A stretch of 64,000 bases of DNA from Semisulcospira habei (Eukaryota > Mollusca > Gastropoda > Semisulcospiridae): contig BTPG01000007.1 of NCBI GenBank assembly GCA_036245525.1, forward strand, positions 160,378,364-160,442,363, written 5' to 3'. Both the position numbers and the translations under genes were made by a program. The notes under the pieces were generated by a model, which ran no database searches, had not been told where the DNA came from, and saw nothing but the letters and a program-made list of their open reading frames with translations. Of the stretch, positions 55,343 to 64,000 are shown one piece after another; positions within the stretch are counted from its first letter, which is position 1; every line of letters begins with the position of its first letter.

Positions 55343-56523
55343 CCCCACCCGGGTCTGCCCTGGGGGACTTGGGTGGGGTTAGGTTCTTTTTAGTTCCCAG
55401 GGTCACCCTGGTCAGCCCCACAGGGTGGGTTTCCTTTCTATTCTGGGGCATGTGTTTCTGTCTACCCTTGGTCCATTCACCTGTATTTGTCTTTTTAAAA
55501 CTCTCCCAACTGTCTGCACTGCCTGTAGCTCTTGATATTGGATGTGTGTTGCTAAATGGTCTTAGCTTTATTTAGGCCCCATGTTGTAGGTTTATTTAAT
55601 GTATTTGACCGGCTGGCGACATACATTCAATTTCTGTTCAGTTTTTTTTTTTCACAAGCAGTGCAGGCACGTCCTGAGAAAGCCTTGTTGCTGTCGGGAC
55701 GTTAAGCAATGCACAATCAACCTCTATTACACGGGCCCCCACCCGGGTCTGCCCTGGGGGACTTGGGTGGGGTTAGGTACTTTTTAGTTCCCAGGGTCAC
55801 CCTTTTCAGCCCCACAGGGTGGGTTTCCTTTCTATTCTGGGGCATGTGTTTCTGTCTACCCTTGGTCCATTCACCTGTATTTGTCTTTTTAAAACTCTCC
55901 CAACTGTCTGCACTGCCTGTAGCTCTTGATGTTGGAACCCCACCCGGGTCTGCCCTGGGGGACTTGGGTGGGGTTAGGTATTTTTTAGTTCCCAGGGTCA
56001 CCCTGGTCAGCCCCACAGGGTGGGGTTTTCTCTCTATTCTGGGGCATGTGTTTCTGTCTACCCGAGGTCCATTCACCTGTATTTGCCTTTTTTAAACTCT
56101 CCCTACTGTCTGCACTGCCTGTAGCTCTTGATATTGGATGTGTGTTGCTAAATGGTCTTAGCTTTATTTAGGCCCCATGTGTTAGGTTTATTTAATGTGT
56201 TTGACCGGCTGGCGACATACATTCAATGTTCTGTTTAGTTGGTTGTTTTTTTTCACAAGCAGTGCAGGCACGTCCTGAGAAAGCCTTGTTGCTGTCGGGA
56301 CGTTAAGCAATGTACAATCAATCAATCAATCTTGATGTTGGATGTGTGTTGCTAGACGGTCTTAGCTTTATTTAGGCCCCATGTTGTAGGTTTATTTAAC
56401 GTATTTGACCGGCTGGCGACATACATTCAATTTTCTGTTTAGTTTTTTTTTTTCACAAGCAGTGCAGGCACGTCCTGAGAAAGCCTTGTTGCTGTCGGGA
56501 CGTTAAGCAATGTACAATCAATT
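55343..56523 (+). mobile_element. AATC retroposon cluster in the LINE 5'UTR
   Basis: A unit at 55343-55720 is followed by a unit (55736-55937 and 56331-56523) split by a younger full unit (55938-56330). CTTGATGTTGGA is duplicated at the split. The 15 bases CCTCTATTACACGGG between the first two are unexplained filler. Confidence 0.9.
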
Positions 56524-57034
56524 GTAACCTAGGTCGTACCATGTTGGATTGGTCCTTAAAAATACTCGTGACTTTTTGGTCCTTTGGATCCCAAGTGTTT
56601 GCCGTGCTTGGAGACCCGTGTCGGGGGAGAAGAGGATCCTGGTGGCTGAGGTTCCCTTTGGGCTGCGGCTCACTGGTGCCAACACTCCACTTCGGCCTTG
56701 ACTTCTACCTAAACGGGAGGCTAGTCGTACCGGCCTAGTCAATCGGCTCTTGTCACGTTGAGCCCTATCCCACTGTTGACATGCGGGTTGCTATACGGAG
56801 CACCATGCTATAGCTTCTGCTGCTGATTAGGTGCTTTACGCCAGTATTCCCCTGCATTCAACGGTGTGATAGAAGGCGGTGGCTCAAACGGTTCAATCGG
56901 GCTTACCCCCTTGAGTATATCTTTCGGGCAGTCTCCATTGTGCGTCGGCTGGAGACCCGCCGACAGTTGCACTTTCCCTTGTTGGGCTCGGTGGCGGGCG
57001 GGGACCCCCGGGGGATGAATATCTCTAATATAAT

Positions 57035-58770
57035 ATGGATAAAACCAAAAAACCAAAACTAGCACAGAAACGGCGCATAGACACCGACATTGCACATGAC
57101 AGTGATTCAGACTGTGAGGAAGCGACGCCTCAGGCGTCGGCCGTATGGCCTCGCTTCCTCATTGTCCATAGCAAGGTGAAGGAGAAACCAGTTACCAAGC
57201 TGCATCCTTTTCTGGTGGGGGAGACCCTCAGGAGCCGTGTTGGCAGGCCTGACGCCCAGCGCCTCAGGTCTGGTGACTTGCTGGTGGAGTGCCGTACTCG
57301 GGCACACTCCAGCGGGCTGCTGGGGCTCTCTTCCATCGGAGACACTCCTGTGGAAGTCACACCCCACAAAACTATGAATTCGTCAAGAGGCGTAATCAAA
57401 GATCAAGCTTTGGCAGAACTGTCAGAAGATGAACTTGTAAGGAACCTTAAGTCTCAGGGGGTGACTTGCGTCAGGCGCTTCGCTTCCAAGCGAGGTGGTG
57501 GGGAGATCCGTCTCCCTACCATCATCCTGACGTTTGGCACCCCCACCCCTCCTACTACCATCTGGGGAGGTTACTACTCCCTGAGAGTGAAAAAGTACGT
57601 CCCTCTTCCCCTCCGGTGCTTTAAGACCCCACCCGGGTCTGCCCTGGGGGACTTGGGTGGGGTTAGGTATTTTTTAGTTCCCAGGGTCACCCTGGTCAGC
57701 CCCACAGGGTGAGTTTTTCTCTCTATTCTGGGGCATGTGTTTCTGTCTACCCTTTGTCCATTCACCTGTATTTGCCTTTTTAAAACTCTCCCTACTGTCT
57801 GCACTGCCTGTAGCTCTTGATATTGGATGTGTGTTGCTAAATGGTCTTAGCTTTATTTAGGCCCCATGTGTTAGGTTTATTTAACGTGTTTGACCGGCTG
57901 GCGACATACATTCAATGTTCTGGGTTTTTTTTGTGTTTTTTTCACAAGCAGTGCAGGCACGTCCTGAGAAAGCCTTGTTGCTGTCGGGACGTTAAGCAAT
58001 GTACAATCAATCAATCCGGTGCTTTAAGTGCCAAAAGTATGGCCATGGGCAGAAGACATGCCGTCAGGCAGAGGCTTCATGCGCCCGTTGCACTAGGCCC
58101 GGACACTCTGCTGAGTCCTGAACAGCCACCCCCCTGTGTGTGAATTGCCAGGGGGCGCATATGGCTTCGGATAAGAAATGCCCTCGTTGGATATCAGAGT
58201 GCAAGATTCAGCAGGTGCGTGTGGAGAAGGGGCTGTCCTTTCTGGATGCCAAAAAACTGGTTGAAGGCCCTGGTGCAGCTGCGGCTGCCCCAACCTCTAA
58301 CACCTCAGTGTATACTTTTAGTGCAGCGGTGGCAGGCAAGCGCCCCACCAAAGACTTTTCATGTCAGACCCCAACTTCTTGGTTGGGGGCCGAGCCTCGG
58401 CTCATCTCGCCCCTGGAGAGTAACCCTCCTCCGGTGGTGACAAGGAGCCAGGGAACGCAGAACGCGGACACTGCCGGTCCGGTTGTGCCGCCTTCTGTTG
58501 CCCCTAAGCCTCAGCCCCCACCCAAACCTGTTAGTCAACTCCAAAGGCTTCTGGCTCTGGTCAGCCTTCTAAGGCCGCTAACTCTAGCGGCAGGAACGCT
58601 GCCCAGGACCAGAAGTCTAAGAAATCTATGGGACCGCTGTGCGCACGGGCCCAGAAGGGGAACACAGATGTGCCCCTAAAAAACAAATATGCTGCACTGG
58701 AGGAGCGGATGGAGGGAGTGGAAGTTGTTGTTGCTGATGCTGCGGCAGCTCCACCCCCTTCCTCTCCGAA
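57035..58770 (+). pseudogene. LINE copy 2 ORF1 (gag-like)
   Basis: Starts ATG at 57035 (MDKTKKPKLAQKRRIDTDIA) and is open to the retroposon at 57627, after LRCFK. It resumes at 58016 with the same knuckles as copy 1 (CQKYGHGQKTC, CARCTRPGHSAESC), but a TGC to TGA change after SAES near 58118 gives a stop. The Pro-rich linker, the frameshift near 58535 shared with copy 1, and the KYAALEERMEGVEV segment follow. It shows the intact N-terminus that copy 1 lacks. Confidence 0.82.
57627..58015 (+). mobile_element. AATC retroposon in ORF1, with TSD
   Basis: CCGGTGCTTTAAG on both sides. The T-run is interrupted by GTG. Absent from copy 1 at the same site. Confidence 0.95.
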
Positions 58771-58773
58771 GAC

Positions 58774-59158
58774 CCCCACCCGGGTCTGCCCTGGGGGACT
58801 TGGGTGGGGTTAGGTATTTTTTAGTTCCCAGGGTCACCCTGGTCAGCCCCACAGGGTGGGTTTTTCTCTCTATTCTGGGGCATGTGTTTCTGTCTACCCT
58901 TTGCCCATTCACCTGTATTTGCCTTTTTAAAACTCTCCTTACTGTCTGCACTGCCTGTAGCTCTTGATATTGGATGTGTGTTGCTAAATGGTCTTAGCTT
59001 TATTTAGGCCCTATGTGTTAGGTTTATTTAATGTATTTGACCGGCTGGCGACATACATTCAATGTTCTGTTTAGTTGGTTTTTTTTCACAAGCAGTGCAG
59101 GCACGTCCTGAGAAGGCCTTGTTGCTGTCGGGACGCTAAGCAATGTACAATCAATCAA
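58774..59158 (+). mobile_element. AATC retroposon in ORF1 3' part, with TSD
   Basis: CCTCTCCGAAGA on both sides. GTGTTAGG/CAATGTTCTG subfamily, unlike the unit at the matching place in copy 1. Confidence 0.95.
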
Positions 59159-59677
59159 TCCTCTCCGAAGAACCAGAGGAGGCCCGGGAGCCGGCCCCCC
59201 TCTGTTTCTTCAACTCCTTCCAAGGTAAAGGAAAAAGGGGGGAAAAACTCCTTACCCCCACTCTTTGCTTCAGTGGAATTGTCGTGGTTTTCGAGCTAAC
59301 TTTGAGGAATTACGTCTTTTAGTCAAGTTCTATAACCCCTCAGTCATATCTCTTCAGGAGACTTAACTGAAGACTTCTGACCCTGTGTCTTTTAATGGTT
59401 TTAATGTTATACATAAAGGCTCTGATTCGGAGAGGCGCTCGGGTGGAGCGGCTCTTCTCATTAGTAGCCAAATTTTATGTAGCCCCGTTAGCATCGACAC
59501 CTGTCTTCAGGCTGTCGCTGCTCGGGTTACCTTAAAAAAGACCATAACCATATGCAGTATTTACCTGCCACCATCACTGCGGGTCTGTAGCAATGATATT
59601 TTTCACTTAGTAGATCAACTGCCCCCTCCCTTTATTCTCATGGGGGATTTTAACGGTCATGCTCACCTTTGGGGTAA

Positions 59678-60348
59678 CCCCACCCGGGTCTGCCCTGGGG
59701 GACTTGGGTGGGGTTAGGTATTTTTTAGTTCCCAGGGTCACCTTGGTCAGCCCCACAGGGTGGGTTTTTCTCTCTATTCTGGGGCATGTGTTTCTGTCTA
59801 CCCGAGGTCCATTCTCCTGTATTTGCCTTTTTAAAACTCTCCCTACTGTCTGCACTGCCTGTAGCTCTTGATATTGGATGTGTGTTGCTAAATGGTCTTA
59901 GCTTTATTTAGGCCCCATGTGTTAGGTTTATTTAATGTATTTGACCGGCTGGCGACATACATTCAATGTTCTGTTTAGTTTTTTTTTTCACAAGCAGTGC
60001 AGGCACGTCCTGAGAAAGCCTTGTTGCTGTCGGGACGTTAAGCAATGTACAATCAATCAATCAATCAATCTGTCTACCCTTTGTCCATTCACCTGTATTT
60101 GCCTTTTTAAAACTCTCCCTACTGTCTGCACTGCCTGTAGCTCTTGATATTGGATGTGTGTTGCTAAATGGTCTTAGCTTTATTTAGGCCCCATGTGTTA
60201 GGTTTATTTAATGTATCTGACCGGCTGGCGACATACATTCAATGTTCTGTTTCTTTTTTTTTTTTTTTTTTTTTTTTTCACATGCAGTGCAGGCACGTCC
60301 TGAGAAAGCCTTGTTGCTGTCGGGACGTTAAGCAATGTACAATCAATC
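59678..60348 (+). mobile_element. AATC retroposon dimer in the endonuclease, with TSD
   Basis: A full unit 59678-60070 is joined by (AATC)n to a unit truncated at CTGTCTACCCTTTGTCC (60071-60348). CACCTTTGGGGTA flanks the pair once. Confidence 0.95.
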
Positions 60349-62862
60349 ACCTTTGGGGTAGTGACCACTATGATGGCAGAGGTCAGATGTTAGAAGATGT
60401 TTTTTCTCAACTTAACCTATGTGTCTTTAACGATGGCTCACCTACATACTCTAACTCAGGTTCCGGATCTAGTTCTGTTCTAGACCTCACTGTGTGTGAT
60501 CCTTCTCTCATGCTGGACTTTGACTGGAAGGTTCACGACGACCTGTGTGGTAGTGACCACTTCCCAGTAGTCCTGTCATCGGTCAGCTGTGAGGAGGATT
60601 CGCCGGTGGGGCGCTGGAATCTCAAGAAAGCTAACTGGTCTGTTTGCCTCTCTCTGTCAGTCTCGTCTTACAGAGGAGGTGGTCATGTCAGCTGAAGAAC
60701 CTGTTTCTTGTTTTACTTCTATTTTGTTGGAGGTTGCAGGTGAAACCATCCCTAGAACTTCCACATCACTCCCTCGGAAGCCGAGAGTACCATGGTTCAA
60801 TGAAGAGTGCCGCAAGGCCCAAACAATGCGCAAATCTGCTCAGCGACGTGCATTTCGTAATCCGTCGCAAGCAAATATTTTAACCTTTAAAAGACAGCGG
60901 GCGAAAGCCCGTTATATTTTTAAACGTGAACGCCGTGCTTCCTGGAGACGCTTCGTCTCATCTTTATCTTCTAGGACTCCGTCCCAAAAAGTCTGGAAGG
61001 CTGTTCGAAGAATTAGGGGCAGGGGTGGCTCGGCTTCTGTCGGCCATCTTAGAGATGGTGCCAGTTTGGTCACAGATAAAAAGGCTGTGGCCAATTTACT
61101 TGCCTCCACCATTGCCCATAATTCTTCAACAGAGCATTATTCACCTTTCTTCCAGAGAGAGAAGGAGAAGCGAGAATCTTGTGCTTGTGATTTTATATCG
61201 GATAACTTGGAAGACTATAATGCCCCTTTTACGTTTTCAGAATTGCAGCAAGCCATGCAGAAATGTACTGACTCTGCTGCTGGATTAGATACCATCCATT
61301 ATCAGCTCATAACACATCTGCCTGAGGATTCACTCCTTGTACTTCTCAAGGCCTTTAACCATATCTGGATAACCGGTCATTTTCGGCCGCCATCTTGGCG
61401 CCAGGCTGTGGTTGTGCCAATTCCCAAGCCGGGTAAGGATCCTTCCGACCCGGGCAACTACCGGCCAATAGCTTTGACTGGTGTGGCATCTTGAGTCACA
61501 GGGTCTCATCACAGACCTCCAGTGCGGTTTCCGGCGCTTCCGTAGTACAACTGACCATCTAGTCCGCTTTGAGTCTTTTATCCGAGATGCTTTTGTCAAC
61601 AAGCAGCATGTCTATGCAATTTTCTTTGATCTTGAAAAGGCATATGACACTACCTGGAAGCATGGTATAATGTCTGATTTGTCGGACATGGGTTTTAAAG
61701 GGCATCTGCCCGTTTTTATTCACAATTTTTTGTCCAACAGGTCGTTCCATGTCCGTGTGGGCTCCACCCTCTCCGACTCCTTTGAACAGGAGATGGGTGT
61801 CCCGCAGGGCAGTATTCTATCTCCTGTTTTATTTAGCATTAAAATAAATAACATTGTAAAGGCCGTCAAGGATGATTCTGAATGCTCTTTGTTTGTGGAC
61901 GACTTTGCTTTGTGTGCACGAGGTCGAGGACTTGCGTCCCTTGAGAGGCGCTTGCAGCTGTGCGTTGATCGCATCCAGGGGTGGGTGTCTCTCAATGGAT
62001 TCAGATTCTCGCCCTCCAAGACAGTCTGTGTGCATTTTACTAACCAGACGAAATTTTTTCCAGAACCTAGCCTGAGCATTGCTGGAGTGCCAATTAAGGT
62101 GGCTGAAGAGGCTAAGTTTTTGGGGGTCATCTTTGACAAAAGATTGACCTTCTGCAACCATGTTAACTACCTTAGAACCTCTTGTCGGAAGGCCCTCGAC
62201 ATTCTTCGTGTCGTTGGTCGTACTGACTGGGGTGCAGACCGCATCGTCTTACTTCGACTGTACCGGGCCCTTGTTCGGTCCAAACTGGATTACGGCTCTG
62301 TGGTATATGGCTCGGCTTCCAAGTCTGTTCTGCAGCGTCTGAACACAATTCACCATCAAGGTCTGCGCATATGTCTGGGAGCCTTCAGGACATCTCCAGT
62401 TCCTAGTCTGTATGCAGAGGCAGGGGAGCCTTCTCTCAGGCTCCGCCGCATCCGCCTCATGCTCAGCTACGTTCTGAAGCTGAAGGCCCATCCAGAAAAT
62501 CCTGCCTATGATTGTGTTTTTAACCCGTCGTTTGCAGAGATTTACGATGCCCATCCGGGAGCTGTCCGTCCACTTTCCTTCCGTGTCCGACCTCATCTGC
62601 AGGCGGCCGGAGTGGACCTGGACAAAGTTTCGGAATCTCTGCAACACGTCACTCCACCCTGGCTACTACCAGTTCCTGACATCTTGCTGGACTTGACTGC
62701 CCACAAGGATTGTACTCCACCAGCCATATACCAACAGAGCCTCAATGAACTCCTTTCAATTTTTCCTGGCTATTGTCGTCTTTATACGGATGGGTCCAAG
62801 TCTGAGGATGGAAGAGTGGCTGCGGCTGCAGTGTCCTCTCGCCATCCTAGACGCCCATTTAA

Positions 62863-63756
62863 AGCTGAGGTGCAATGAGAAAAACCTGCCCAGCGCGTGT
62901 TTTTAAAAGGCTCTACAGGACCCAGCTTGGGCCCTGCCCCTAAGTGGGTTAAATCAGTTCGTAACTCAGTTGACGGAGTTGGCAACTGCGTATCCCGAGC
63001 TTGCAAAACTCTCGGAAAACGACAGACCACTTCCTGTTGCACGGAAATCATCGCGATTAGCAGATCGGACAACAGCAGACGATTCTGTGACACCGTTTGA
63101 AACTGACCGACATCCACGGATTTTACGCGCTAGGGACTATGATGGCAGAATGTACGGCTGTACATGCTGTAAGTATGACTCCTGACACTTTGTAGTTGTG
63201 AACGAAGTTTTTCAACACGTACATCCAGTCCAATATAGGCTAAAATAAATAAATAAAGAAGCATTGTGATGTACAGCCAACACAGTAAATTGGATGTGAG
63301 AGTGAGAGAGAGAGAGAGATTATAACAAACACAAAACGACAAATAACCCCTCCTTCCTACTCACCCTTCCGATATCAAATAAAGCTTCAGGCTGTACTGT
63401 GTAACTTGCGGATAGCTCGGCCTGGTCCATATCCAGTGTACGTCCAGGCAAGACACAAATGGCCTGCTCTGTCCGTCGGGTGGTCGAGTGTCGTCTGGCT
63501 ACTGTTGATATCAGTAAAAATATCGCTGGTTTAGATCAGTGAGCGCGGTGCCCACCCGCGCTGCATACAGGAAGTGGCCTGTCTTTTTCACGGGAGTTTT
63601 GCCAGCACGACAAACGCAGTTGAAAACTCAGTCAACTGTGTTGCAAACCGGTTTCCCGAAGTTAGCCGAACGTTCACGAAGACAGGGCCCTCGCTGGGTC
63701 CTGCAAAGTTTTTTTAAAACACGTGCGGGGCGGAGTTTTTCGACTGTTTCTCAGCT
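62863..63756 (-). mobile_element. 894-bp non-autonomous DNA transposon
   Basis: Ends AGCTGAGG... and ...CTCAGCT with inverted repeats of about 80 bp (GGACCCAGC, GGGCCCTG shared). Flanks are TTAA at the left and TTAT at the right; TA is the alternative. It splits LINE RNase H. On the minus strand an ATG at 63430 opens 22 codons (MDQAELSASYTVQPEALFDI) ending at a good donor GTGAGT, and a TTATTTTAG acceptor lies at about 63240. It therefore looks like an internally deleted copy of an intron-containing transposon; 31715-32079 is its partner. Confidence 0.75.
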
Positions 63757-64000
63757 TTATGCTCCGTCTCCCTGACCATTCCTCTGTATTTAGTGCAGAA
63801 CTGCAGGCCATTCTGCTAGCACTCAAGCATGCCTATCAGTCTCGGGAAAGGAACTTCCTGATTCTGTCTGACTCTCTTTCTGCCCTGCAGGCCCTTCAGG
63901 GCGCGGGAACAGACCATCCACTGCTGGTGCAGATTAGAGAGCTCTACGCGGACTTGATGAAGGAATATTATGACATCATTTTTATTTGGGTCCCAGGCCA

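Larger units (their letters stand above)
55181..64000 (+). mobile_element. LINE copy 2 (I/Nimb-like), runs off window
   Basis: Same element as copy 1: the 5'UTR starts CCGGCACCGGCCTCC inside gypsy gag. Insertions: retroposon cluster 55343-56523, units at 57627 and 58774, a pair at 59678-60348, and a DNA transposon at 62863. The 5'UTR has a block (GGTTCCCTTTGGGCTGCGG) missing from copy 1. The RNase H domain continues past the last base. Confidence 0.9.
59265..64000 (+). pseudogene. LINE copy 2 ORF2 (APE-RT-RNase H), 3'-open
   Basis: The start codon region found in copy 1 is deleted. The endonuclease begins LQWNCRGF and has an in-frame TAA after SLQET. The catalytic MGDFNGHAHLWG is split by the retroposon pair at 59678-60348, resuming SDHYDGRGQML and GSDHFPVVLSS. 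A frameshift is near 60650. 60589-61494 holds the linker and first RT blocks (IPKPGKDPSDPGNYRPIA). A 46-bp deletion near 61480 removes the next block. 61481-62878 is an intact RT core: FFDLEKAYDTTW, MGVPQGSILSPVLF, FVDDF, and RNase H start LYTDGSKSEDG. The DNA transposon follows, then the rest of RNase H (FSAELQAILLALKH) from about 63760. Confidence 0.87.

Overview
This is a eukaryotic, metazoan window. It has canonical GT-AG exon boundaries, long microsatellites, APE-type LINEs, LTR retrotransposons, a tRNA-derived SINE and a degraded TRIM gene. The retroposon 3' ends (GACGTTAA-type tails, AATC and TAACT tails), the P2X7-like Cys-rich exon and the TRIM gene suggest a lophotrochozoan, most likely a gastropod mollusc. 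The taxon is an inference. Nothing here is prokaryotic: the closely spaced ORFs on both strands are almost all shadows of repeats.

The window is dominated by one retroposon family of about 385 bp, called here the AATC retroposon. Its head is CCCCACCCGGGTCTGCC and its tail is GACGTTAAGCAATGTACAATC(AATC)n. I count more than 40 full or truncated units at about 30 loci. Many are flanked by 9-15 bp target-site duplications (TSDs), and several are inserted into one another.

Layout. 1-714: minus-strand Thr/Ser-rich coding sequence, open at the window edge. 0.8-6.2 kb: microsatellites, palindromic TTAA-flanked MITEs and an assembly gap. 6.7-14.1 kb: two phase-compatible small exons separated by a 7.2-kb intron full of retroposons. 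15.4-18.4 kb: remains of a Ty3/gypsy element (minus strand; LTR, polypurine tract, gag/RT pieces). 18.8-26.2 kb: LINE copy 1 (I/Nimb-like: gag-like ORF1; APE-RT-RNase H ORF2), broken by an AATC retroposon, a tRNA-SINE and a CR1/L2-like fragment. 27.2-32.1 kb: a cut-and-paste-type element holding a degenerate multi-exon gene with a P2X7-type Cys-rich domain. 33-44.2 kb: inverted and tandem repeats, LINE 3' fragments (RTE-like and CR1/Daphne-like) and many AATC retroposons. 45.3-46.4 kb: TRIM pseudogene. 46.8-48.5 kb: three phase-consistent exons of an uncharacterised glycine-rich protein. 50.6-55.2 kb: second Ty3/gypsy-like element (minus strand) with gag-protease running almost directly into a polypurine tract and LTR. 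55.2-64 kb: LINE copy 2, interrupted by four AATC insertion clusters and a short DNA transposon related to the 32-kb element; it runs off the window.

Biologically this is a nest of TE insertions in TEs whose order can be read from the TSDs. The 3' end of the LINE (GCCGTGAGATGGCC...GGCGTTAAACCC...TAACT) recurs as tiny free-standing insertions, and a GACGTTAA core recurs in the AATC retroposon and the tRNA-SINE. This suggests a shared reverse-transcription machinery. No intact autonomous TE and no complete host gene is visible.
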